Made by a program: the position numbers and the translations under genes. A stretch of 64,000 bases of DNA from Vitis vinifera (lineage: Eukaryota; Streptophyta; Magnoliopsida; Vitales; Vitaceae), in the NCBI RefSeq assembly GCF_030704535.1, contig NC_081818.1, forward strand, positions 25,831,001 to 25,895,000. Direction: 5' to 3'. Positions 10,582 to 22,519 of this stretch are shown piece by piece. The stretch's first letter is position 1, and each line of letters starts with the position of its first letter. The notes beneath the pieces are model-generated. The model worked only from the letters and a program-made list of their open reading frames with translations, made no database searches and was not told the DNA's origin.

Positions 10582-13500
10582 TGTAGACCTCAATTTTGTC
10601 CCTTTAGCACATGTCTTTAAATTTGTTTTCAGTGCTCCACAGTAACTCCTTAGTGGCCCATTATTCCTCGTATAACTTACCTTTTTCTGAGTCACCTCGA
10701 AGACTTTGGTTGAGGGATTATCTGACCCCTTATTGTGAACCTTGGCAACCCTATTCTAGACTTAGGTTTTTCATTCATTTTTAGGATAGCTTTTAGGGTA
10801 GTCTACTTGGCCCATTTAGACACCCTAGGTCCATTTAGGCACCCTTGTCCCAACCTTAGGCTCATTTAGGTTCACCTAAGCCCTTTTAAACGCACTTGGC
10901 CCATTAAGACTTTTTTTAGCGTGACTTGTATGACTTGCATGGCCCGCATGGGATGGACTGTTTCATTTCATTTCATTTATTATGTTTTACTTTATTTATT
11001 TTTATTTTATTTTAATCCTTGATAAGTTGTAAGATTGCTAACTTTTTTTTTATTTTTTTATTCTCTCTATTTTCGTTTTTTTTTGTTTGGCAAGAGAATG
11101 GGGGCTACTATTCAAATCTCACTAAGGTATGTGCACTCAAAAACGTAAGAAAAATATTTTGTGAGGGAAAAAGGAATTAATGTGGCTGCATACATATGGA
11201 AATAAGAGATCCTAAAGGAGCATTCTGATTTTCAAAAAAGGAAAGTGGATTTTCTTTAGCATATTTGGTTTGAGAGGTTGAGACAAATATAAGTGGAAAG
11301 GGAAAAGAAGAGAGGAGGCATGAGAGGATCGTCTGAAAGGAGGCATAGAAGAGAGGGACTTGGAATACGTATAGAGAGAGAGAAGATTGGTGGACGGAAA
11401 AAGGTTTGGGGAGCAGATTTCTCAGTCGGGAAAAGGTGCAGCAGACTGGAACCAAGCAATTGGAGATGAGAACGTGCAGGTATGTTTCCAAATTTTTGCT
11501 ATATCACCATTTAGTTTCAATCTTTCCTGACTTCTTAGTTTTCTGAAGATTCATTCTTGTCGTTTGGTGTGGACGCAAAGGCCACAATTTGATTAGTTGA
11601 GACTGGTTTGCTTACATGTTTATGCTATTTTAATATTCCTTTTAATGTCTTTGGTTCCATCTGAAAGCAATCTGAATATAAGTTTACCTTTGAATTTGAT
11701 GCTATGGGTCTTGCCCCCATTTATGTCCCAACCTGGCTTTAAAATACCTACCAACTGTCTTCTTTTCCCCTGTTTTCTTTTCTTTTCTTTCTTGGTCTTT
11801 TTGCGTGCTTCTGTATCTACGTTTCTTCCATTTCTTTACCTTGGTATTCTCGAATATGGAGACCATGAGCATTCCGAGAAAGTTGGGAACTTGATAAAGG
11901 CTGTGCAAAACGGGTTTTTCTTGGAGTTAAACAGATGCAGATGTTACCATAGTTCTTGAGGGTTCTTAGTTTATGGCATCGCTCATTCCACCCGGACGGA
12001 AATTCTCACCAATTCCACTCGGATGTCTCACAGCCGCAATTCTATCCGGCCAACATCCCACTCTCTCCGGATGTCTCACAGCCGCAATTCTATCCGACCG
12101 ACATCCCACTCTCTCCAGATGTCTCATAGCCACAATTCTATCCGGCCGATATCCCACTCTCTTCTGATGTCTCACAGTCGCAATTCCATCCGGCCAACAT
12201 CTCGTTTTCTCTGGATGCCTCACAGCCGCAATTCTATCCGGCCGATATCCCACTCTCTTCGGATATCACAACCGCAATTCTATCCGGCCGACGTTCCACC
12301 TTCTCCGGATATTTCACATCCGGCGCCCGTCGCCGGATGAGAGAGGAGGACGATTCAACTTCCCCGGGCAGACATGTTCGGATCCTTCGATAATGCTTAT
12401 CCTGATAGCATCTGTGGCCAACGATTCACACTCCACCCGGATAGCTTGGCTCGTCAGATACTCACGATTCGCCAGATCCATTTCCGCCCGCAATCAAAAA
12501 GCAAACTCCGACAATACTGCTGAACCAAGTCTCGGTGGTGGGAAATAACACAAAATGCAAGAAATACAACAATGCAGAAAATTGGAAGTTCTGAACCTTC
12601 AATTCAGTATTTGATTTTTGTTGAGGAGAATCCAATTGAGCTTATAAACCAAGATGTCTTTTAAGTTGGAGCATTTGACAGTTGAACACTCTTGCAGTGA
12701 ATTGGTCCCTTCTATCTAGAATTCCCCGGCCTCACTTCATGGCAACCTTGCTATACACACCTTCTCCTCTATTCGCTTCTTTGATTGGGAACTTATTGTT
12801 TTAAATTGAATTTTTGAACCATTGTTCAACTAAACATTCTCAACTTTGAAAAATTCATCTTTAGACCTTCTCTAGGCAATAAAATCCAGACTTCAACACC
12901 CTTTTGCTACCATTTTCCTTCTGACACGCTTTTTCACTATTTTATTTGATTTTCAATTGATTTTCTTGATTTTCCCAAGCATGAACAAACTTCATGATTC
13001 CAAACAATGGAATTCATTGAATCAATACGTGCAAAAGTAATATGGACTTTGGTGGGTGGTCCTACATTCTTGATATCTTCACTAATATTGATTTTAAAGA
13101 TGATTGTTTGGTATTTAATTGATTTTTGATTCTTCTTGATGATATACATGAATTTGTTTCGTATTTATTGTTGAGATGCTCTTGATTCCCATAGAGGAGT
13201 ACTAGTTTGCTATCCAGGTACGCTCTCTTCTCATCTATTTTTTAGAACTCTATGGACTTGTATGCCATTGATGACCATATCCATATTTGACGTGATTCTT
13301 GGATGACTTGATATATGCCTGACTTGCTTGAATAAAACAAATGTTGTGTGCTACATTTCTACACTAACTTTTATGTTTTATGATAGCGCTTGAAAAGCGG
13401 TTCAGGTACGCACCCTAACTCTCATTTATTGTAATTTGATTGTGTTTGACATGCCACACTTTAAAATCACCTAGCCTACTTAGGTATCAATGATCAATCG

Positions 13501-13813
13501 ATTAATTGCCATATTTCCGTCAACTTAGTCAGTAGAGACCTTTATAGGGCTTAGAGGGGTGCTACCTTTTAAAGGTACCTTTCCAATAAGTAACTTGATC
13601 CCCGGACTTAGACTCGGGTTTTTTTCACAGACATGCTTTTTCCAAAAATTATGGAGTCATTTTTTTTAGGGTTTTATTTCTTGTTTTATTTTCCCTTTCA
13701 AAAATAAAATAAAATAAGTGGCGACTCCGACTTTTCCAAAAATTAATTTTTCACAAATAAAAAGCAAGTCTCGTCGATCGAGTGGGGGCGCACGTGAAAA
13801 ATGCGGGTCCACA
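10582..13813 (+). repeat. 5' LTR of the Tat-like element (about 3.2 kb)
   Basis: It begins TGTAGACCTCAATTTTGTCC and ends ...GGGTCCACA, two bases before the PBS. The matching 3' LTR (21652-22519) covers only its first 860 bp, so the right boundary rests on the CA end and the PBS position. It contains a 48-bp minisatellite (12023-12310). The motif GTGGCGACTCCGAC at about 13720 resembles the PBS itself. No gene was seen inside. Confidence 0.65.
12023..12310 (+). repeat. 48-bp minisatellite, six units, inside the LTR
   Basis: Units start at 12023, 12071, 12119, 12167, 12215 and 12263, exactly 48 bp apart. Each carries CACAGCCGCAATTCTATCCG and CATCCCACTCTCT with a few changes. As 48 is a multiple of three, all units stay in one reading frame and give a 16-residue repeat (MSHSRNSIRPTSHSLR). 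I take this as a by-product of unit length and not as a protein gene. Confidence 0.85.
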
Positions 13814-15192
13814 AATTGGCGACTCCACTGGGGATTTTGAGGATCAAGCTTGAACACTAGTTGAGGAAAATGTGGCGTTTAATTGGTCGATCAATGGGTA
13901 CCTCTTTTTTTGGGCAAGGTGATTTGATTTGCTTGCTTGATTGTTTTGCTATCTTGACATGTTTGATTGCCTTGGATGATCACTTGATTGCTTGCTCACT
14001 TTAGCATGATTCACTCTCACATATGCTAGATAGGACTTTGATTGTATGATACTTATCTACTTGGTATGACTGCTTGTTGCATGACAACCCTTTTCTCTTG
14101 CATGATTGTATGATTGCTTGTCTTTGTTCACTATCTCACTTTAGATCTTAGGTTTTTCGGATGCACCCATATCCTTCATTGTGCACTTTAGATTATCCCT
14201 GAGTGTTGAGAGATGGGAGAGCCTTCACATTTAAGAAACCCCTTGGGAACGCGAGGAAGTGCATGTGTGGAGGTAATGAACACCTTGCATGGAAGCACTC
14301 CGTCTCCTTGGAGGCGTGCAGAGGGTTGCGTACCACCAGAAGGTACAATCGCTTCTGCTAGGGATCCTTTGACCCACCCATTTTATCTTATAGAGCCACC
14401 TCAACCTTGTAGGTTAGCCTAGACCCAATTAAGGTTTCATTCCTACACGTGGGTGCATTTGTGGACCTTCAGAGCTGCCTTGGTCACAATTGGGTTCAGT
14501 TATCCTCTCCGTAGTCTCCTTTTGGTGTGCTTAGAGATTGGTACATATTTGAGTTTCAATTGGGCCACCTTTCTACTTTGTGATTAGTGTGTCTCCAACT
14601 TTTTTGAGTTTTCTTCATGTCATTTATCTTTTCGTGCCTTTGCACCTTATAGGAGGGTTATTCGCTTCAGTTTAGATTCGACTTCTTAGATCAGAGTTGG
14701 AGATAAATTGATCAGGGTTTCAAAGCAGTCAGGTATGGATCTTCAGCATGTTATAGTTGATCGAATTACAGTCACCACGACTCTATTCAAGAGACATTAG
14801 CAGGTTTGAGCCAAATGATTGATGGATAGTGAGATAGATAGCATTCGATTTAGGATGAGATGTCGTATGATTCATTACCACCCACCCCCACTACCCAGTT
14901 AGCCAGTGACATTGTTGAGGATGACTTCATACATATGATCAGTTTAGTGGATTATGAGTTAAAGTTTATCAGATGAGAGTTCTTATAGAGGATGATAGTT
15001 TTGTTTCTCTAAGATGTGAGATTTGATTGACATGGTTTTCTTCATGGTGAGCCTGAGATGGATGTGTTGGATGATAGTTGGATGGCTAGCATAGATTAGC
15101 CAGAGATAGTTCACTCTCTCGATATGCTTGGGATATTCATTGTTGAGAGTTCAGGAGAGATTCAATTTATTTATGTTGGGGAATTCCGCTTA
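13814..15192 (+). other. 5' internal region of the Tat-like element
   Basis: It follows the PBS and holds remnants of leader and gag. Short readable pieces such as LQETLAGLSQMIDG near 14785 are interrupted by stops. The short ORF at 14213-14422 is in the same leader and I give it no function. Confidence 0.45.
13817..13834 (+). other. Primer-binding site of the Tat-like element
   Basis: TGGCGACTCCACTGGGGA sits two bases after the CA end of the 5' LTR. I recall this type as a tRNA-primed site of Tat/Ogre retrotransposons, probably tRNA-Arg; the tRNA identity was not checked. Confidence 0.6.
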
Positions 15193-17132
15193 TGTTGATG
15201 ATTGATTACTACCAAAAAGTGCTATTTTGTAGACCTAATTATAATGGTTTTAAGCACCTTTGAGTAGTAATCATATTCATTTAACCCAATTAATTCATTA
15301 AGGTCCTTAGTAATTGGTTTTAACCATTTTGTGGCAAGTTTACATGTTTTTATCAGCTTATGAATCAATTCAAGCATGCCAAATGATGGAGGAGCTACTT
15401 GAACAAGTTATGGCAAAGCTTTTGGAAGCTCAAATTCATGAAGAACCAAAGCTTTGAAGTCCTTTTCCATAAGCAAATCCGGAATGCAAGGAGGGAAAGC
15501 AAAGAGAAATCTGCCATGAAGCATTCTTAATGACAGTCATGTCAGCCACTTTTGGAGCACTTCCCGAAGTCCATTTTCTACATAATATATACCATTTCAA
15601 AGCTCAGGAAGTCAAGAATCCAATGCTTCAAACGGTATGCAATTTGGAGTTGAAACGAAGAAGTTACAGCCATTACAAGCCAATCACTCCAAGCTGAAGG
15701 AAGCATTTTGCAAAGTGTTGCGAAATCACCCTTTTGTTGCGAAGTGATTTCGCAGCCTTTTTGTACAGTGTTGTGGATTCCCTCCTGAAGTTGCCCGATA
15801 TATGCCGCAAGCTGGAAGCTGAGAACCTCAAGGTGGAAGCCAACTTCGCAGCCCTGCGAGAATACCTTTTGCTGCGAAGTGATTTCGCAGCCCTTCTTGA
15901 GTGTCTGCGAAATCTCGCAGACACCATTTTCTCTTGCGAAATGGTCCTTAGTGCTTCCCGATATTTGTGCACCGACTCTTTTAGATCTTTTCTTCAGATA
16001 TTTTTGTATAAATTTCCATTCTTCTCCTTGTAATCCACCAACCATAAGATTTCTTAGTTAGGAAGGTTGGAAAAACATCTCTATATATATTCCCTTGCAT
16101 CCATTGTAAAGGGGATCGATCAATATATAGATATATCATATATAGAATCAACGAACAGAGCACTTGCTCTGTTTTTCATATATATTCTTGTTTTCTTGTT
16201 AGTTTTCTTTCTAGCCAACCAAACTCTGAGGATTTTTCCTCAGAGGATGAGAGGCTAAGCTTTTTGTCTCTTGGAGTAAGGAAAGCCGGGTAAGTTTCCA
16301 CATGCATAATTTGGAAGTTTTGTTGTTTTAGTTTTTAATGAAGAGAAAGTGTGACCCGTTAATGGTTTTTATCTTTTTAGTTAACTTAAAATGCCTTTAA
16401 ATCACCTGGGCCAACACTTGGTAAGGCAAGTGATCTCCGTCCATGGAGATTCACTAGTTTATCTCTTGCGAGCTTTTGGGAGGTGGTTTGAAGGTAGGAT
16501 TTTCTAGAATAGCCAACACTTGGTAAGCTTTTGGACTCCAAGGAGACATCCATTAGTTATCTCTTGCGAGCTTTTGACGGGTAATCCAAGGTTAAAGATC
16601 ACCTTGAATGGCAAGTGCTAGGTGAGAGGTATGAGCCATTGCAAGGTGCATTAGTGAGAGGGATTTAGTGTTTGAACCCATTAATGGGAAGCATCTGTAC
16701 AATACCAGTTAGAGAATGAACTATATGTTAATTCTCTAATACGAGGAAAAGAAACAAGTGACCGGAACTCCCTTTTTGTATGAGGAACCTGAGCCTAGTG
16801 ATCTAAACTCCAAGAAACACTTTTCTTTGTAAGTAAAATCAGTTACTATTTTTGGTTAGTTTAAATCTAAATCTTTTTCATTCAAACATCTTTATGTTTT
16901 CTTTTAAAGCTAACCTTGAAATGAAAAGGCACCAATTCAGCTTTGAATTAATATCATTTGCAAAGTGAAAACCCATCCCAGTGAACAATCCTAGAGCCAC
17001 TATGCTATAGTAGCTTTGTCTCTGCTACCCTAGTAAATGGTGTAATAGGTTATAAATTTTGTTGATTACTCCCTCAATCAAGGAGCACCAGCTGGACACG
17101 AATCAGTTGAGACACCAATTGGGCACGAATCA
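15193..17132 (+). mobile_element. Nested Athila-type LTR
   Basis: It runs from TGTTGATGATTGATTACTAC to ...GGGCACGAATCA and is followed at 17135-17152 by TGGCGCCGTTGCCGGGGA, the tRNA-Asp-type PBS of Athila elements. It is about 1.9 kb long. The rest of the nested element is missing, and the Tat pol end begins about 130 bp later. One deletion probably removed the nested interior and the host element's gag-pol together, which would explain the lack of a target duplication. About 15715-15945 is rich in TGCGAA/TTCGCA inverted words. An open frame on the minus strand there (15578-16045) looks like chance. Confidence 0.6.
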
Positions 17133-17281
17133 AATGGCGCCGTTGCCGGGGATCGAACCTCGAATCAAATGGTGCCGTTGCCACTGCCGCTGCTAGGGAC
17201 GAATCAATGATGTGTTTAAGGACGATGTTAGCCCAGTTATGGTTATGGAGATTCATCTATTCCAGGAGACCCTAGGGGCTT

Positions 17282-17406
17282 ACTTGGAGTACATCGTATT
17301 TCATTAGAGAGTTGACTCCAGAAAGGGCTGCATGGTTGATAAACTTAGATGGAAACCAATTTTCAGAGCCTACCAATGTGGATCAACTAAAGAAGTATTA
17401 TGTTTG
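17282..17406 (+). pseudogene. 3' end of gypsy pol (integrase C-terminus)
   Basis: The frame reads YFIRELTPERAAWLINLDG, then about a dozen residues, then QLKKYYV and a TGA stop. A block of this kind closing with LKKYYV or similar at the end of integrase is usual in Tat-lineage polyproteins. Nothing upstream is left of protease, reverse transcriptase or RNase H. Confidence 0.65.
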
Positions 17407-17986
17407 ATACCATGGTCGTAGGATGGGTGGCCATCATTTCGGTTAGCCTCATACTTTATCACCTCTATATATTAGACCGTTGCTAGCCTATTGAGCTTCG
17501 CGTGGTATGTTATAGCCTTATTTCTTTCTTATAGCTTTGATTACCATTTCTATACCAGGGTTGGGGCCCTTTGATGTATATGCATGCTTTGCTAGGAAAG
17601 TCTCATGAGCTTTAGACTTATAGGTCTATCTTCTCATTTTGTTACCATCCTTTTATCACCCTATTTGTTCTATTTTATTATCGCCACATGTTCATTCTCT
17701 TTCTTGCCTCTATCATTATTTGCTTCATCTTATCTATTCTCTTCCCTGGGTTGATGATTCTTCACGTCTTAGTGCAAAGAGGGTAGTCATATCACTCTAT
17801 TCATTCCATCATTTGACATTGATTCGGAGATTTTGGTTTGAGAGGTTATCTCATGGGATAGGGTTCATGTATTCATCAGTGATTTGAGAGAGTTTGTTTA
17901 TTCCTTATATTTTTCCCATTGGAGTTTGATTTATTAATGATCAGAGCATGTGCAAAATAAATAAATAAATAAATAAATAAATAAAG

Positions 17987-18017
<31 letters not shown>

Positions 18018-18920
18018 CGCAATGATATGCTCATGTATGGTATCTCGTTCCATTGGGCATTTATGCCACATTTTGAGGTTCATTTATTGGGTATATTTGT
18101 CATTGTGGGTTTTTGTGAGTTTTTTATGAGTTTTTCACTCCTTGAGCCACTCTTGTTATGCATTTGGAGTGTCGAGGGTTCATATGAGAGTTCTATGAGA
18201 TCCTATGCTTCTTGGATCATGTTTGATATATACTAGGTATGAGAGATGAGTAATCTTTTTACTAGGGTCTCCGGATCATTGTCTTACCCACCATTCCATC
18301 ATTGGTGATATGACTTTCCTTTATTGTACTAACATGGGTTGATCATCACTCATTCCACTTTCTCATTGCTTTCTTTTGTATCCCATTACCTCTTTCCAGA
18401 TCTTTGTTCCACCTTTTATTCATTTCCTACATATTGATACCCATTACTGATTTGATACCTTCTTCACATCATTCACATATTTCATTGATGGTTTGACCAT
18501 TCATCCTTTCTCTCATTTCGCTATCAACATTCCCTTTGGTTACTTCTAAGTCCATGACTCATGAGATTTTTCTATGCATTACATCTTGTACACGAGGGTA
18601 CGGGTTTGATCATTGGGTATTTGAGCATAGTCTCCCTTTATTTCTTTCACCCTATCACCTTGGCCTACGTTACGTCCCGTGTCTTAAGACCACCCTGAGG
18701 CCACGAGATCAGACGTTATCTTTGACAGTCTTCACTTGGTCAGGCTTTTGTAGATTGGTTGAAGTATGGTCGTTACTATGTTCTCTTTTCTGAAAGATGC
18801 TTTTGGCAGCATTTGGTGTCTCTCTTCGCTTGGCATATTGGTGTTTGATGGATTTTTGGGTTTGGAGACAATTCATTGAGGATATTGGATTCATCCTTTG
18901 GTTGTGCATTAGATATCTAT
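17407..18920 (+). other. 3' non-coding region of the Tat-like element, first part
   Basis: No coding sequence is seen. It holds an (AAAT)n microsatellite at about 17957-17985 followed by A-rich DNA, and short ORFs without recognisable motifs. It leads into the palindrome cluster. Confidence 0.5.
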
Positions 18921-18923
18921 ACT

Positions 18924-20245
18924 GGGGCATATTCCCCTTTCATTTGGTTGAGATGAGCCCCTAGTGGAGCACTTTCTTTGAGTCTGGTCATTTTCACCGA
19001 TCAGAGATCCTTAGTGGGGTATGTTGAGATTATATCAGTTCTAGTGGAGCATCGTTGAGCCCCTAGTGTTTCCATTTGCGGAGTATTTTTGAGATAGACT
19101 AGTGGATTATTACTGAGCTGGAGGCAGTTTTCAGTGCAGTGTATAGATCCGGCATACTGGGGCATATTTCCCCATTTTGAGGTTACCAGATTCCTATCAT
19201 ATTTAGTTAGGGATTCATCAGAGACATGTTTCTACTCTTAAGATTATCACATTCCTCATCATTTTGGCTATTCATTTGAGATTAGATTTAGAGTGTCTCC
19301 TTTGAGGCATTGGTCGATACTTTATTCTGACTTCTTAGCGGATTATTGTTGAGCTGAGGAAAGTTGATTGATGATGTTGGATTCATCCTTTGGCTGTGCA
19401 TTATATATTCACACTGGGGCATATTCCCCCTTCCCCTGAGATTCCTATCTGTTATTGTGTGGTATGACTATCCTTATTCATGGTTATAGAGATGTTTGGT
19501 TGATTTTGACAAACTCTTTATTGTACCTCAGATATCCACACTGGGGCATATTCCCCTCTCCTTGATGAGATTGTGTTTGGGCAGTGGTACGAGGATGGAT
19601 GATCATTGTTTGTTGTTTATCTCATGATTTTGACACCAGATATCCATATTGGGGCATATTCCCCTTTCCTTGATGAGATTTTGTTTGGGTAGTGGTATGA
19701 GGATGGATGATTATTGTCGGTTGTTTACCTCATGACTTTGATATCGGATCTTATACTGGGGCATATTTCCCCATTTTCTTTGAGTATCCTTGAGATTGGG
19801 ACAGTGGCCAGCTTGGTTTTAGATTGAGTACTAGCCCAGAGCTTCCGACGATCGACTGTATCAGAGCTTCCCTACATGGATTTTTTGAGATAGAGATGGA
19901 TCGCATCACGTTTCACTCGAGGAGCGTGGGTGGATCTTTTAGCCAGATGTTCATGAGACAGACTTGTTTCCGCCATTGTTACCTTGCATATTGGGTTATC
20001 CAGATGAGCACCATTTTGTGTACTTTGAGATTTGCTTTTAGATGAGCCACGATATACACGCTTTGAGATTTACCTATTGAGATTCGTAGACAGAGCAGCT
20101 TTTCAGACATAGAGAGTTCTTTCAGTTTTGACTTTTTAGAGGTTTGTTGTGACGTATTCGCTTCCTGACCCATTGATTTCAGCAGATGATTGATTTACTG
20201 GTTGTTTCAGCAGTGTGAGCACCCTGGATACTGGGGCATATTTCC
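18924..20245 (+). repeat. Seven dispersed GGGGCATATTCCCC palindromes
   Basis: Copies lie at 18924, 19159 (extra T), 19416, 19543, 19651, 19758 (extra T) and 20233 (right arm shortened), most within CACTGGGGCATATTCCCC. Spacing is 107-475 bp. The surrounding DNA (ATATCCACAC before, GATGAGATT after) is partly repeated too, so these are units of a diverged tandem array. The left half, GGGGCATATT, is also the polypurine tract just before the 3' LTR (21641-21650). Confidence 0.85.
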
Positions 20246-20349
20246 ATTCTTGGTTTCAGTAGTCCGACCCTTGACATTTTGAGTATATGGCTTTAAGCCA
20301 ATTTATTTCATGTCCACTTTCGAGTTGGTCTTCTCTATTATTTCCTTCT

Positions 20350-21365
20350 AGGCCCTGAGCCTCATAGCCCTGAGTTATTCATTCCTTCTAGACCCCGAGT
20401 CTTATAGCCCTGAGCATTTTTCTTCCCTTGGGCCCTGAGCCTAGTAGCCCTGAGCTATCCTTTTTTTTTTAGGCCCTGAGCCTCGTAGCCCTGAGCTATC
20501 CGTTCCTTCTAGACCCTGAGTCTTATAGCCCTGAGCTATCCTTTTTCTCTTAGGCCCTGAGCCTGGTAGCCCTGAGCTATCATTTCCTATAGACCCGGAG
20601 TCTTTCCAGCTCTTAGTTGAGCTTTCATCATTTGGTCGCCCATGAGTGGTTTGACCTGGAGTTTGCGTATCGCATTCTCCTTCTAGCCGATCAGTCATAG
20701 AGCCCAGAGCTCATAGCCCTGAGCTATTCATCGTAACCCCGAGTTACTCATTGTATCATGACCCAGAGTCATTCATTCCATCCATAGCCCTGAGCTGTTC
20801 ATCGTAACCCTGAATTACTCGTTGCATCATGACCTAGAGTCATTCATACCATCCGTAGTCTTGAGCTATTCATCGTACCCCGAATTACTCATTGCATCTT
20901 GACCCAGAGTCATTCATAGCACCCCGAGCCCTGAGCTCACGACCCGAAGTCATTTGCATCATTCACATCCCTGAGATGTTTCGTTTTCATCATTCCAGCC
21001 ACTTGTGAGTGGCCTCGACCCGGCACCTTGAGTCGAAAAGTATCCTGATCGACCCAGAGTCATTTTTCCCATTTTGACCCAGAGTCATTCTTTCCCATTT
21101 GGAGCCCAGAGCTCTCGACCCAGAGTCGTTTTCCATTTATGACCCCGAGTCATCTCTTTTTCGTTTAGAGCCCAAAGCTCTCGACCCAGAGTCGTTTTCC
21201 ATTTATGACCCCGAGTCATTCTTTCCCATTTAGAGCCCAGAGCTCCCGACCTAGAGTTGTTTTCCATCTTGACCCAGAGTCATTTCTTTTCCATTTAGAG
21301 CCCTGAGCTCACGACCTAGAGTCGTTTATCCTATTTTAGACCCAGAGTCGTTCATCTTGTCCATG
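20350..21365 (+). repeat. Array of covarying micro-hairpins with CCNGA core
   Basis: Some three dozen 13-15 bp inverted repeats follow one another. The core is almost always CCTGA, CCCGA or CCAGA, but the arms differ and remain complementary. Examples: AGGC/GCCT at 20350 and 20471, AGAC/GTCT at 20390 and 20511, TAGC/GCTA at 20445 and 20486, GTAAC/GTTAC at 20733, ATGAC/GTCAT at 20758 and 21139, ACATC/GATGT at 20965, GAGC/GCTC at 21102, CGAC/GTCG at 21116. Two have other cores: AGCTC/GAGCT at 20608 and GCCAC/GTGGC at 20998. A G-T pair is kept at 20365 and 20430. There is no open frame across the array. Confidence 0.85.
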
Positions 21366-21651
21366 ACCTAGATTCATTCATCTCATCCATGACTTCGAGT
21401 CATCCTTTTCACCTCTTTCCATTTTTGTGCTACTCGTCACATACCGTTCTCTCTTTATTGTCATTCTCCCCGCATAGAGTTGTCCCATCCATATCGTTGA
21501 GACCCCATCTTTTGACCTTACCTCTTCATGTGCTAGGACAAAATCTTTGGTCCTTCTTTAATTCTTCATATAGTTCACTTCATTTCGCTCATTACTCGCG
21601 TTTCTACTCACATTCTCTACACTCGTGATCTATACCGAAGAGGGGCATATT

Positions 21652-22519
21652 TGTCGACCCTCAATTTCGTCCCTTTAGCACATGTCTTTAAATTTGTTTT
21701 CAGTGCTCCACAGTAACTCCTTAGTGGCCCATTATTACTCGTATAACTTACCCTTTTCTGAGTCACCTCGAAGACTTTGGTTGAGGGATTATCTGACCCC
21801 TTATTGTGACCCTTGGCAGCCCTATTCTAGACTTAGGTTTTTCATTCATTTTTAGGATAGCTTTTAGGGTAGTCTACTTGGCCCATTTAGGCACCCTAGG
21901 TCCATTTAGGCACCCTTGTCCCAACCTTAGGCTCATTTAGGTTCACCTAAGCCCTTTTAGACGCACTTAGCCCATTAAGACTTTTTTTAGCGCGACTTGT
22001 ATGACTTGCATGGCCCGCATGGGATGGACTGTTTTATTTCATTTCATTTTATTATGTTTTACTTTATTTATTTTTATTTTATTTTAATCCTTGATAAGTT
22101 GTAAGATTGCTAACTTTTTTTTATTTTTTTATTCTCTCTATTTTCGTTTTTTTTTGTTTGGCAAGAGAATGGGGGTTACTATTCAAATCTCACTAAGGTA
22201 TGTGCACTCAAAAAACGTAAGAAAAATATTTTGTGAGGGAAAAAGGAATTAATGTGGTTGCATACATATGGAAATAAGAGATCCTAAAGGAGTATTCTGA
22301 TTTTCGAAAAAGGAAAGGAAATAGAAGAAAAGAAAGTGGATTTTCTTTAGCATATTTGGTTTGAGAGGCTGAGACAAATATAAGTGGAAAGGGAAAAGAA
22401 GAGAGGAGGCATGAGAGGATCGTCTGAAAGGAGGCATAGAAGAGAGGGACTTGGAATACGTATAGAGAGTGAGAAGATTGGTGGACGAAAAAAGGTTTGG
22501 GGATCAGATTTCTCAGTCG
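21652..22519 (+). repeat. 3' LTR of the Tat-like element, truncated
   Basis: It begins TGTCGACCCTCAATTTCGTCC directly after the polypurine tract and matches 10582-11435 closely. The match stops at TTTCTCAGTCGG, where RLP-D coding sequence begins. The remaining 2.3 kb of the LTR are absent. Confidence 0.8.

Larger units (their letters stand above)
10582..22519 (+). mobile_element. Large Tat/Ogre-like Ty3/gypsy element, internally deleted
   Basis: The first 860 bp of the left LTR recur at 21652-22519 in the same orientation with high identity. After the left LTR there is a primer-binding site, TGGCGACTCCACTGGGGA (13817-13834), of the type used by Tat/Ogre elements. Before the right LTR there is a purine-rich GAAGAGGGGCATATT. 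Almost all of gag-pol is missing; only the last pol codons remain (17282-17406). A 4.2-kb repeat-rich region between pol and the 3' LTR is typical of Tat-lineage elements. A nested LTR fills 15193-17132. The right LTR is cut short and joined to the RLP-D pseudogene. Lineage assignment is inference from PBS and layout. Confidence 0.75.

Noticed and set aside
12023..12310. CRISPR-like regular repeats
   Set aside because: Units are contiguous, without spacers, in eukaryotic retrotransposon DNA.
11966..12340. Repeat-peptide ORFs on both strands
   Set aside because: They are open only because the minisatellite period is 48 bp; there is no start context or homology.
15578..16045. 155-codon minus-strand ORF in the nested LTR
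   Set aside because: It lies wholly in LTR DNA, overlaps ORFs on the other strand, and owes its repeats to the TGCGAA words; no protein family is recognised.
17135..17160. Sequence resembling the 3' half of a tRNA (CCGGGGATCGAACC)
   Set aside because: It is the complement of a tRNA end used as primer-binding site; the acceptor partner and anticodon arm are absent.
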